A stretch of DNA of 64,000 nucleotides, from contig CM073887.1 of assembly GCA_037176705.1 (NCBI GenBank), forward strand, positions 63,449,001 through 63,513,000, written 5' to 3'. Below are positions 1-10,849 of the stretch, one piece after another. Within the stretch, counting starts at the first letter, position 1. Every line of letters begins with the position of its first letter. A model generated the notes under the pieces. It did not search any database and was not told the DNA's origin. It saw only the letters and a program-made list of their open reading frames with translations. Position numbers and translations under genes: made by a program. This stretch comes from Molossus alvarezi (lineage: Eukaryota; Chordata; Mammalia; Chiroptera; Molossidae).

Positions 1-83
1 GACATGTGGCCTGACTGGGAATCAAACCAGCGACCTCTTGGTGCATGAGTCAATGCTCAACCGCTGAGCCACACTGGCTGGGC
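1..83 (-). mobile_element. Ves SINE head, cut by window edge
   Basis: Antisense tRNA-like head of a Ves SINE. It ends in the reverse complement of the usual start (GCCCAGCCAGTGTGGCTCAG) and keeps the B-box-like region. The tail lies outside the window. Confidence 0.88.
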
Positions 84-739
84 AAGTCTACTGTTGTTTT
101 AACTAGCCTGGGAACTTAAGCTTTTGAACTCCCCAGTTATGCCTAAAGATATATATGTATATGTATACTGTATACATAGATGCATATAAATCCTATAGAT
201 AACCTTCTGATTACCCCTGGAAGGACTTAGGAAGGAATGTTCATGTACCGAGATCACCTGACATTCATTATCCAGAACACCGGGGATCTGCATGATTATC
301 ATCTTAGACCAAACCAGAAGTTAAGAATGCAGGACTGACTCTTCTCAAGAATGAACCTTTTCCTATAAGAACTCTTACCTTTGCTTTCTTCTTCAGAACA
401 CTCTGGGTATTGTCCAGTTGTGTTTCTGATTTGACAACCTTAAGACCCTTGAATAAATCTTCATTATATAATTCTAGCCAAAGCCTCCTGATTCATTGAC
501 ACTCAGTTGACATAGGATACAAGGATGAATTTGAATATGTGTAAGGAATTTTTATAGGTGCTTTTATAAAAGTGTGTACAGGATACAGTGAGGGGTTGTT
601 ATTAATTCAGGAGGCTGAGACCAGGAGGAAGGGAATCAATTTGTACGATGTGTCAAGCATTGTGCTAGGCATTTAGGCACTTTAATGTCTTCATGCATTG
701 GCTCGGTACCTTAAATACTCCCTTAATGCTCAAAACAGC
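84..739. other. Intergenic DNA without recognised gene
   Basis: AT-rich sequence with no coding frame that resembles a known protein. Short open frames lack any recognisable motif. A few words near 650-690 resemble old L2/MIR sequence but are too short to call. Confidence 0.5.
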
Positions 740-1635
740 AATCACCACAATCTGATCATGTCTCTCCAGCCTGCTGCCCCCTTCTTAGACCAAGTCAGCA
801 TCATCTCTCAGCTCGACTGTTTGCTACCGCAGCCTCTTACCTGGTCTCTGCCAACCCCACTTCAATCTACTCTCTGCATTGTGACCAGAATGATTCTTCT
901 AAAACACAAACCTGATCGTGTTGCTCTTCAAATTCCAACTCTTCCATAGTTCCCCATGGTCCTCTGGATAAAATCTAAATTCTGCCTCATGGTTTAAACA
1001 TACAGTCTGGCCCAGCACCCCTCCTCAGGGCCAGGTCTCCCCACTCCTGCACGCTTGCTCCCTTCGCCCTGGCTACTCTGAACTCTCTGAGCTCGAAGAG
1101 CCCTGCATTCTCTCTTCTCTATGCTGCTTTTGCTGAAACTCTTCCTCCTGCTTGTCTGGTTAACATGTCGTTTTTCAGATTATATGTTCATAAAACTTTT
1201 CCCAAGAAGACTTTCTGGAATGTCTCTTCCCTCCGCACTCCTGCCACATTTGGGGTACGTGTCCCTCAGATGTCCCTGGACCTTGCTGTACTCCCCATAA
1301 TGTCATACTTACCCGACTATATTGCATTCTCTCAACTTTTTGAATCAGAGGTCTCTATGAGAATCTGCTAAAAGCTGTAGATCTTCCAGAGAAAAGAGCA
1401 CACAATAAATTTTGCATACAATTTCAGAGGTTTATAGAACCCATAAAACCCTTTAGGTGTCCATGGACTCCATATGAAAACCCCTTGTTTTACTATCATT
1501 ATCTGCCTATTTGCTTATATTTTCTGCAAACCTGTATGTATCTTGAGGGTAGGAACCTTGCCTATGTTGATGTAGGTACTTCCTCAGCACCTGGTACAAT
1601 CCCCTAGACATCAAGGACATTGAATAAGCCTTTGC
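740..1635 (-). repeat. L2 LINE remnant, antisense
   Basis: The plus strand reads like the antisense of the mammalian L2 3' region: pyrimidine-rich phrases about reducing to 'cttccatagttccccatgg', 'ctctggataaaatctaaattctgcctc', and near the end 'cttgagggtaggaacc' and 'cagcacctggtacaat'. The stretch 1370-1500 fits less well and may be another old insertion. The family call is from memory of the consensus. Confidence 0.6.
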
Positions 1636-1715
1636 CACAGGTATTGCTTGTTCTAGAAAATTCAGATGAAAGGACTATCACACCTTCCTTTTTCTAAACC
1701 AAATTAAATCTGACT

Positions 1716-1959
1716 TAACTTTTTATTTTTTTAAATTCTTACCCGAGAATATTTTTCTATTTATCTTCAGCTAGAGTGGGTGGGACTGGGAGAGAAACAT
1801 CGATGTGAGAGAGACACATCGACTGGTTTCCTTCCGCATGACACTGACTGGGGCTGGGGATGAACCACAACCGAGGTACATGTTCTTGCCCAGAATCAAA
1901 CCCACAACCCTTTGGTCCACGGGCCAATGTTCTAACTGCTGAGCCAAACCAGCGAGGGC
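1716..1959 (-). mobile_element. Ves SINE with 10-bp TSD
   Basis: Minus-strand Ves copy of the long subfamily. It is flanked by the direct repeat aaatctgact at 1706-1715 and 1960-1969, and its T-rich tail lies on the left, as expected for minus orientation. Confidence 0.9.
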
Positions 1960-1969
1960 AAATCTGACT

Positions 1970-2534
1970 GAGCTTTATCCTGCATGGTAGTAAGAGGTCT
2001 TCTGTTAGTGATTTTCAGGAACTCCTTCTCCTGGTTCCCCCCAGAGCTCCAGAGCTGAAGGGGACCAAGAAAATTCTGGAAGATTGCATCTTTCTCAGCT
2101 TATTGGAGTCTCTGTTTTTACCATTACTCCTTCTAGTTCGAGATGCCACAGCTGAGCACTGACCCCTGGCGAGGTCGGGTATTTTGCCCTGGGTGTGCTG
2201 TGAGATGGTTATCACAGTCTGTGCCCCAGGGTCCCGACCCTGCCAGGAATCACGCTGAAAGCTGGGCCCTGGCTCTCGCTCTGCTTCTCCAGGACACACC
2301 GACCCTCCTACCCCTTCACCACTACCAGGGAAACAGCTCTTCTTCTAACAAAACCACCTCTCTTCTCATCTCTCTGGAATAATCTAACATGAAATCCATC
2401 AACACTCATGACAGGGGCTAAAAACTAAAATAAATACCAAAAAAGAACGTCAATGAATAAAGTAAGTCGGCCCTAAGAGACAGCAGAGAGTAGAGGCATC
2501 TGAAGCACACTGGAGAGCACACGCCTGTTTGAAC
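1970..2534. other. Intergenic DNA, nothing recognised
   Basis: Moderately GC-rich sequence. Open frames of 79-94 codons exist on both strands around 2015-2382 but overlap each other and match no family I know, so they are not called as genes. Confidence 0.45.
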
Positions 2535-2545
2535 AGGAGCAGCAG

Positions 2546-2779
2546 CCCGGCTGGCGTGGCTCAGTGGATAGAGCATTGGCCAGAGCACTGAAGGGTCATG
2601 GGTTCAATTTCCAGTCAAGGGCATGTACCTGGCTTACAGGTTTGATCCCTGGCCCTGGTCAGGGCACCTGCAGGAGGCAACCAATCAATTGTGTCTCTCA
2701 CACATCGATGTTTCCCTCTCTCTCTCCCTCCTTTCTACTCTCTTTGAAGATCAATGGGGAAAAAATCCTCAGTGAGGGT

Positions 2780-2816
<37 letters not shown>

Positions 2817-2840
2817 AATAATATTAATAAAGAAATTATA
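2546..2840 (+). mobile_element. Ves SINE with ATAATA-rich tail
   Basis: Plus-strand Ves. The TSD aggagcagcag is seen at 2535-2545 and 2841-2851. The A-rich tail has expanded into an ATA/GATA-type microsatellite at about 2780-2830. Confidence 0.9.
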
Positions 2841-2966
2841 AGGAGCAGCAGTTGAGCCATCAACAAATTGTTGCTGACTTTCCAGATCTTCTCGTTTTTT
2901 GAGGGAAGTTGGAAATCTGGATTTTCATGTGATAGATATTTTTTTTAACTAAGAATTTACTTTATT

Positions 2967-3174
2967 GTGCTGGCTGGTCTGGCTCAGTTGGTTGGGTCTC
3001 ATCCTGTGTTGTTCCATTCCTGGTCAGGATACGTGCCGGGGTTGTGGGCTCGATCCCTAGTGAGGGGCATGCAGGAGGCAGCCAGTGGATGTCTCTCTCT
3101 CATATGGATGCTTCTCTTTCTTTTTCTCTCCCGTTCTCTCTCTAAAAATCAATTTAAAATCTTGAAAAAATAAA
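2967..3174 (+). mobile_element. Ves SINE, short subfamily
   Basis: Plus-strand Ves of the shorter subfamily ('gtgggctcgatccc', 'catgcaggaggcagcc'). The TSD is aatttacttatt-like: aatttactttatt at 2954-2966 and aatttactctatt at 3175-3187. Confidence 0.87.
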
Positions 3175-3242
3175 AATTTACTCTATTAGGGTATATCTAG
3201 TGACTCATGTAATTCACAGTATAAAATTCAATGATGTTTTAA

Positions 3243-3456
3243 AATTTCCTTTTATTTTATAGATTTTAGAGAGACAGGAAGGGAGGAGGAGAGAGAGATA
3301 GAAACATTGATGAGAGAGAACATCATTAGGCCACCTCCTGCATGCCCCCCCTTGGAATTGGGCCCACAACCTGGGCATGTGCCCTGACTGGGAATTGAAC
3401 CAGTGACCTCTTGCTGCGTGGGTCAATGCTCAACCACTGAGCCACAACGACCGGGC
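3243..3456 (-). mobile_element. Ves SINE nested in L1M
   Basis: Minus-strand Ves, short subfamily, with the complementary head ending at 3456. Imperfect flanking repeats are tcaatgatgtttt on the left and tcaataatttt on the right. Confidence 0.88.
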
Positions 3457-3950
3457 TCAATAATTTTCTAAAAACCAAGTTTTCCAAGTCATGCAGCTAT
3501 CACCATAAATAGTTTAAGAATATTTTCCTTATCCTAATGAGATACTTCATGTAGATTTGCTGTTAATCCCTCTGATGTCCCTCTTCTCCAGGCAACTGCG
3601 ATCCCCCTTTCTGTCTCTATAGTGAAGACTTTATGGACATTTTGTATAAATGGAATCATGTAATATGTGGTCTTTTGTGGCTTCTTTCACTGAGCATTAT
3701 GTTGTCAAGGTTCACCCACGTTGTTGCACATATCTGCAGTTCATTCCTTTTTGTTGCTGAATAGTATTCCATTGTGTGGATGTAGCACATTTTATCCATT
3801 CACCAGTTCATGGCCCTTCCATTTTTTTGTTATTATGAATAATGTAGCTGTGAACATTTGTGCGCAAGTCTTTGCGTCTGTATATGTTTTACTTTTGTTT
3901 TTTGATAGATACCTCTGGGTAGAATTGTGGGTCACATGATACATTTAACT

Positions 3951-4190
3951 TTTTTTTTTTTAAATCCTCACTCGAGAACATTTTTCCATTTTTTGTTCAG
4001 ATAGAGTGGGAAGGAGAGAGAGACATAGAAATATCGACGTGAAAGGGAAACATTGAGCGGCTGCCACCTGCGTGACCAACCAGATCCAGGGACAAACTGC
4101 AACCGAGGTACACGCCCTTAGCGGGAACCGAACCGGGTCTCTCTGGACTGCAGGTCGACGCTCTAACCACCGAGCCAAACTGGCCAGGGC
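3951..4190 (-). mobile_element. Ves SINE nested in L1M
   Basis: Minus-strand long-subfamily Ves. Flanks are gatacatttaact (3938-3950) and aatacattgaact (4191-4203), an imperfect TSD in the host L1M. Confidence 0.9.
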
Positions 4191-4782
4191 AATACATTGA
4201 ACTTTTTAAGAAACTCACAAACTATTTTCCACAGAGGTTGCACCATTTTACATTCCCACCAGAAATGACTGAGGGTTCCTGTTTCTCTGCATTTTTGCCA
4301 ACATTTGTTATAGTCTGTCTTTTTAATTAGACTCATTCTACTGGTTGTGAAGTGGTATCTCATTATGGTTTTGATTTGCATTTCCCTAATGTTTAATGAT
4401 TTTGGATAAGTCTTGATTTTTAAATGGAAGAATTCATTCATATTTTTTAAAAGTGCTCCATATTGGCCCTATACAGATGACACAAAACTGCTTAGAACAA
4501 AACAGGTTCATGGGAAGGACCTACACTACGGGGATGAGTTTGCACTTCTGACCTAAACTCTGAAAAACAATGGTCTGTGAACTTTTCCTTTAGGAGGTAA
4601 AAGCAGCCTAGACTGCCAGCAAAAATTCCTATGGAGAGAGGGGGAAATGTGCTCATTCTTTTGTAATGAACTTGTAGACTAGGAAAAAAAATGAAGGCAA
4701 TTTTCAACCTATATATTTATAATGCCACTTTTTTCCCCTGTAAATCTTCCTGTTACATAGTCATTAAATGAGTTCTTTACAT

Positions 4783-4895
4783 ATATGTTTCCCCTTTTTA
4801 GAAATGAGGTTAGGAAGTTTCTCAAAGGTTAAAGACCTAGTAAGTGGCAGAGATGGATTAACGCCAAGTCTATCTGGTTTCAAATCCTGTGTTTC
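4783..4895 (-). repeat. MIR SINE fragment, antisense
   Basis: Antisense MIR core: 'gaaatgaggttaggaag' followed by 'gacctagtaagtggcagag', matching the complement of the MIR central region. Confidence 0.6.
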
Positions 4896-5790
4896 GCTCA
4901 TTGAAATGGCAACAGATTCTAGGATGGAGCTACATGGGGTGAGACTGGAGTCAGGAGAGCCTGGTTGGCTGGGTGACAGAGCTGGAGGGAGACACAATGT
5001 AGGAGCAAGGCAGAGGAAGGGATCAAAGAAGTTTCAAGACCAAGGAAGTTGGGAAGAAAGGGTTTTTTGGTGATGGGATGAAGTGGAAGTGGGAAGAAAA
5101 TAGGTTTAGGACTTACTGCTTGTGTAGCTTCCTCCCATCTAGGTAGAGATGTCTAATAGACAGTTGAATGTAGGGCCCAAGTACTGGAGAGATGCCGGGA
5201 CTAGTGATACATTTGGGGACATTCTCTTTATTATGGCTTTCTCACCAAGACTAACATTTTCGTGATGTTTAATTATGGTGGGCTTCCTGCTCTCCTCCGA
5301 ATGGAATCGGGCCCTGCCCTCCTCTTTTGATGGTTCACTGAGTTTGTTTTAAAAATTATGAGGAAACCACAGGTGGTGGCTAACGGGGCTATTTGTATGT
5401 GGATGTTCTAAGCACAGAACACTGCATTCAGAAATGACTTTGGTGGCTTACAAAGCTGAGATTCAAGTCTTAGAGATGGAGTCTTTGGTCGTCTCTAAGA
5501 AATATTTTAAAATTCAGAAAAGGAATACTATTCCCATATGTTGTGCAGTTCACTTGTACTCGGTGTGCAGACTGCATTAAGAAGGACAGACCTCTTAATG
5601 GAGCCAAATCACAAGACACCTGGACAAGGGGCAGCTTGCCCAGCAGGCAGGGGGGGTGGGGGAACAGATGCACTAGGACAAAGGACAATACAGGACCCCA
5701 TTCGGACTTCCTCAGGAAGGACTCTGCACTTGGCTGCCTTGGAACCTACTCTGAATTCCAGCAACCTTTCCTTATCATTTCCTGCCTTTT
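4896..5790. other. Intergenic DNA, nothing recognised
   Basis: Mixed-composition sequence without a recognisable repeat or gene. Overlapping open frames near 5538-5819 in two frames look like chance frames in a GC-richer stretch. Confidence 0.45.
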
Positions 5791-5794
5791 TTTC

Positions 5795-7331
5795 TTGCTT
5801 TATTCATTTTTTTAATTGAAAAATCACAATAGGTTTTATTAAAACATACGTAAATACCCTCATTTCTATGAGTGTCCTTGGTTTTGGGAAGTCGAGTGGA
5901 AAGCAGCAGAAAGGGCTGGCGCCGAGAAAGGAAGATGAAGCAGATGCCCAGCAGCCGCCCGGCTGGCCGAGAGCAGCCTGAGAAAGGCAGGTGGGGCCAA
6001 CCCGCAGCCGCACCGTGGGGGCCCTGCAGCTGCATGGGTGGGGGAGCAGCTGCATCCGGGGTGTGGGGGGGGGCGGGGGCACAGCCACATCATGGGGAGC
6101 CCGCAGTGCATGTAGTGCAGTGGGCTCCAGCTCTGAAACTCTGCTGTCCTCATTCCGTTATTAGGCAGAAATGCTACAAATTAACTATGTATAGCAGGTA
6201 CTCACAATGAAAAGTAAACAAATGCTGAACTTTTGAGGAAGACAACAGAAATACAGAAGTTTGATGCTTTAAAAAAATGTATTGATGTTACTGTTTTATT
6301 CACACTAATTACTATACACAAAAATGTGTATCATGTTTATTTCAAGAAAATTCTATGTTCCATGAGAACTGTGTAAACAATGCAAAATGTTTTTACTGCA
6401 TAACAAAAGAAGGAAAATCAGCATCCCCATGTAGAATTAGGAAAATATTTCAGATAATTGGAAGTTATAGTAAAACAAAATGAAATATTACAGAAGTCTT
6501 TTCATGAAATTGATTTATGATCTAGAAGCAATACATTTCATGTTTTCAGTCACTTTGGTATAATGAAATTAATTAATACAAAGCAAAAAAATCCCCCAAA
6601 CCAAAACAAACCCTCATCTCGTTCTCACAGGACCTGAAGCTCCAGGGTGAGGCGCAGCCCCTGCTCGGCCAGGGGAAGGCCGGGAGCTTCGGGGGACGGT
6701 GGGCAGTCAGGGCAGCGGCTCCCCCCAGCTGTGCTCCCGGCAGGAGCTTGAAAGGCTTCATGAAAACTTCACATTCAACGTGGAATAAAGTCATCTTGGG
6801 TTCCTCCGTTTAACAAATACAAATAGTGCCGCATTAAAGCAGCTGACAAGTCACATTTAAAGTAGAACATAAATTTTTTTTAAAAGTCGTATTAGTACAG
6901 TTTCTCAAGAAGTCCATACTTGAATAAAAGAACATACTACATTTTAAAAATGCAAGTTGAACAGCCCACTCACAATACGTTTTTAAGAAACAGAAACAAC
7001 CGTCTGCATGCTACAAATATTTCTTCATCGATACGTACATTACTTTGACACCGGACAACTGAACTGATCTGAGGAATTTTTCACTGCATCATTTCGATAA
7101 TTACAGTTTCTCATCTATATTGTCCAAATGTGGTAGTTTCCATTGTCTCTTTGCTCTGTCTGTTTTCTTCTAAAAGAGCCCTCCATCTGAGAGCTGTATC
7201 TGAGCCGTCAATGCACCCTTTGCTGTCATCCATCGCAGGAGCACACTGGGGATGTCCTCAGAGGATTTTCTCAGCGATGGAACTTAGGCTGTGACTTTCT
7301 GGAAAGACAGTACAGTGAAACTGAAGTCCAA
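5795..7331 (-). other. Possible 3' UTR part of the SEC23IP retrocopy
   Basis: AT-rich sequence directly 3' of the retrocopy stop codon, as expected of a long mRNA 3' UTR. On the minus strand an AATAAA hexamer (complement at about 5801-5806) is followed within 15 bases by an A-rich run (complement of 5785-5792). A GC-rich, G-run-containing patch at about 5930-6110 does not look like the rest and may be a separate insertion. The true 3' limit is uncertain. Confidence 0.4.
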
Positions 7332-10274
7332 TCAATGCTGGGGCTGTTCGGGACTAATGTTCATTGTTCTATAAAATTCTTTCAGTAATAACAGGGCCGT
7401 ATCCTCAGATCCCCAATAATATAAATGACTCTGAAGAGCAAAAAGATATTCATTAAAACTCTCTATCGGCTTTTGTTGAAGAACATAGTCAATCCAGCAG
7501 CCTCTATTTAGCATTCCAATCTTTCCTAAGTAGTCCTCATCCTTGGAAAAATCTGGACTTTCAACAATCTTTTCTGCTGCAACTACTTGCTTTTCTTCTT
7601 CTTTGATTTGATTGGCTACCTTCTCCAGCTCTTCCTGCAGCTCAGTTGAGGAGGTATGAGCACGGGCAAACTCATTCAGTGTTTGCCAAGCACTTTTCAG
7701 AGAGCTGATGAAACCCTGTTTCAAATCAGAGCCCATGCGAGAGAGATTTTCTTTCAATTCTAAATGAAGCCTTTTTCTGCCTTTGTGATGTGGGATGAGA
7801 ACTGCTTTTAGGTCCAAGTCTGGAACAATCATAGATTCAAGTCTATATGCCTCTGGATCAAGTGGATGATAAATATTGAAGAATCCTTTACAGGTAGAAA
7901 GCCTATAGTTCTCATCTATCCGATCCACTCCTCTAATAGTGAGAAATATACCAACTGGAGATCCCAAGGCAAAGAAAATCTCTGGTTCGAAGTCTAATGA
8001 ACTGTAAACAACAGAAACCTGTCCATTGCCGACGGCAAAGGACTCACAGTCCACCGGCACAAAGGACACACACGACCCAGCCGGGAGCTTCCTCCTGGAC
8101 TCACTGGGTTCCGAGGGGAGAGAAGCCATCTCTTTAGCTTTCTGAGCACTTTCCTCTTGTCCTCTGGTTGAAGCTGCCATCAGCGTCTTCTTTTCTGAGG
8201 CTCCTTTTTTTCTGTTCTAGTTTGACAGCTTTGGGTTTCAGGAAGTTAGTTATCTTCTTTCTGGGCCCCAGGGGTATCCCCATTTCCTTCAGGTCATCAT
8301 CTGTACACATAAGCAAAGATTCCATGTCGATCTTTTCCTTTTCAAACGTGCTAACATATTCCGAGAGGCTAAGTGCTGCCAGTGTTCCCTGCAGAGTTAG
8401 GACTTCTTCATTCTCAACATCAAGGTCATAAGACTCATCCAAGGTCAGCTTTGGCTCTTCCAGCATCTGCTTCTCCTGAGAACGGGACTGCTTCACGGCT
8501 CCATTAGCAACAGCAGAAGGCCCTGGAGACTTCGATCAAGTCAAGTCTTTTTGATTAGACAGGATGTCAAACAAGATTAAAGAACCTAAACTGTGACCAG
8601 CAACAGAGATTCCTCCTTTAAGCTTGGGTTCCGGCTCATGAAGAGGGCATGCAGATGGTTTAGCTCCATTCCCACTTTTCCCACAATCTTCTGACAGTAG
8701 GTGGGGCTATTGTAAAACAGAATATCTAGCAAGGTTGCATAGGTAAAGTGATGAAACCGACCAATGCTTGGTAAAGTGATTTTCTTAATATTCCTGTCAA
8801 CACCTGTGGCATCTGCACTCAAAGAGCTATGTCAATGAACTGAAAGGAACTCCACTCCGCTTATTTTCTGATCATCTAAAGATTTCTTGAAATGTGTCTG
8901 CAGCAATTTGAGAGAAACCACTGTAAAATCATCCACACATTCCACAATGCTCCTGAAGCGCAGGTCACACACAGGCCCGATGCCTTGCACCACGAACACC
9001 AAGTGGTCCACCTGAGGCGTTTCCCCATCGGGAATTTCATCAAGGTTATTGTCAACTCCACGCTTTACAACCCTGGGTCTGGTCTGTGGATCTTGAGTGG
9101 CCCCCCACTCATCTGGCACTGATGAAGGCTGGGACTGAACAATAACTTTGGATTGTGCATAACAATGGTCTCTCTCTCCACTGATCGTGGTTACAGCTTT
9201 TTTATACTCAGCCTCTAGTTTTTTACTGAATTCCTCTGTATAGGGAATAAATCTGCTATCTGCGTCTACTTTGTAAAACCAAGTACAGCTTCTCACTTCA
9301 GCTGGCTCCTCCTCCCAGTACCCAGCTTTCCTTATTTGGTCACACAGGTAAACATCTTAGCGCCCTCCATCCGTGCCTAGAACCACACTCTCAGGGTCTG
9401 GCTGGACTGAACTGTAGACTTCTTCAAGATTCCAGGAGTCCAGCACACTGAATGGCACCCAGAGCTGTCTGCACTCTACCTCCCTGCAGTGAAACCAGCG
9501 GGGCTGGACAGGCTCATACTGGCTCTGACGGGTGAAAGGAGGTGGCGCCTGCACAGAGGGGCCCATCCCTGACTGCAGTGGAGGGATCGGTGGCAAAGAT
9601 CCCGGAGGTGTCTGGTACATGTGAACAGGGGGTCCAGAAGGTGGAGGATGGGTGGGATGGCCTGACGTTTGGCACTGCTGCAGCTGGTGTGATGTAATGT
9701 AAGGGTTAGCTCTGCTGGTTACAGGAGTGTGGCGATAGGGATTGTATCCTTGTTGGGACAGTCCTTGGGGTGGGCTCCCAAAATTTGAAGGAGGTAGACT
9801 ACTTGGTTGAAAAGGCAAATAAATATTTGTTCCCATCTGTGAAGAAGCTGGAGCACCTTACTGAGCCTTTGAAATGGATGGTGGAAATGCATTCAACACA
9901 TCTTGGGATCCGGTTGTAAAGGAGAGAGCAGCAGGGAGCTTGGAGGATGCTGCTTGCTCAGCGGATGCTGCTGCAGTTGTTGAAGATGACTGTCCAATAT
10001 TCCCAAACGGGTCACTATTGCTTGTTACCTGAGAGAAATAACTAAATGTCTGTGGGGCAGACATTTGAGCTGAAGTCTGACCAAGAAAGCTGTCCTCCTC
10101 ACCAACATCTGTGTAATCCTCTCCAGGCAGGAGCAGGGAGGCCAAGGTGCCGGTGGCTCCAGGGACCAGGATGAATGGCACGTTGAAGCTGAACTCCGTG
10201 GCCTCCCAGGAGAAGAGTAAATTGGTGCCCGGGGAGGAGGCGCCAGCCCCAGCGTTAGGTTTCCTCTCAGCCAT
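7332..10274 (-). pseudogene. SEC23IP: SEC23IP processed pseudogene (Sec23-interacting protein, p125)
   Basis: The functional protein is a COPII-associated phospholipase A1-like factor that binds Sec23 at endoplasmic reticulum exit sites. Here the whole reading frame, from MAERKPN (ATG at 10274) to the C-terminal NISPEQPQH (stop at 7332), is contiguous without introns, so this is a retrocopy. In order I see the proline-rich Sec23-binding N-terminal region (10274-9540), a central region with WWE-like sequence (about 9500-9200), the lipase motif GHSLG (about 8600-8580, off the frame of its upstream neighbour), the SAM domain (about 8430-8220) and the C-terminal DDHD region (8180-7332). It is broken into six frame segments (9858-10274, 9357-9836, 8832-9296, 8586-8822, 8134-8496, 7332-8180) by indels and stops, for example a stop replacing Tyr at about 9359. 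A small deletion lies in the segment near 9180. The last 282 codons are still open. Family assignment is certain; lack of function is inferred from the lesions. Confidence 0.95.
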
Positions 10275-10315
10275 GGCTGCGGCCCAACACCCATTACATG
10301 TCCCCGGGCAGTCTT
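10275..10315 (-). other. Probable 5' end of SEC23IP retrocopy and insertion site
   Basis: About 35 bases of 5' UTR precede the ATG, then the minus strand reads GGTTAAAAAAAAGACTGCC, which contains the TT/AAAA motif preferred by L1 endonuclease. A similar A-run followed by GGCAGG occurs at the suspected 3' end (about 5783-5795), so the two may be a decayed TSD. Confidence 0.35.
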
Positions 10316-10705
10316 TTTTTTAACCACATTGTAAGTGTTCTAGGCTTAGCCACTTCCATCATATCACACGTATTAAAATGCACCCGTATCCAACTCAAAG
10401 TAACTATATCTTGCTGTTAAGCTTTTGTGAGGAATTTTGATAATTTTCAGTTTTTGTACAAGTAAATCATTCAATTTTTTGTGATTTAAACTTTATTATA
10501 TTTATATATAAATATTTGAGTCGAGTTGACTAGATTCTGCAGACATTCCATTAAATGGTTATTAACTTTGATTTTTCATGTTTCCTTTTTTTTGTTCAGG
10601 CCTCAAACGTTTCTAAGGCTTTTGAAAAGCTTATGGGCCCTAAGGCGATTTGACAGCCAGACAGAACCTCCTCATAGCCCCTCAAACCTAGGGAACTTTA
10701 TTTGA

Positions 10706-10749
10706 GGAATGAACGAATGAATGGATGAATGAACGAATGAATGAATGAG
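10706..10749. repeat. AATG tetranucleotide microsatellite
   Basis: About eleven units of gaat/gaac/ggat tetranucleotides, slightly imperfect. Confidence 0.85.
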
Positions 10750-10849
10750 GTGAATGAAGTCCTTTTCCCAAGTCTTCTTTCCAAGGCCGGCTGGTTTCAC
10801 ATTCTTCTGGAGTCTAAGTCCGGCCTGGAGGCTGGGTAGGAAGGCCCCT

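Larger units (their letters stand above)
3185..4440 (-). repeat. Old L1M LINE fragment, antisense, with two nested Ves copies
   Basis: The plus strand reads as the complement of an old mammalian L1 ORF2 3' part/3' UTR, with phrases such as 'gaatagtattccattgtgtgga', 'accattttacattcccacc' and 'gtatctcattatggttttgatttgcatttcc'. Ves copies at 3243-3456 and 3951-4190 interrupt it, so they are younger. Confidence 0.75.

Noticed and set aside
5804..6153. Overlapping proline/cysteine-rich open frames on the minus strand
   Set aside because: Three frames are open at once over a GC-rich patch; this is a composition effect.
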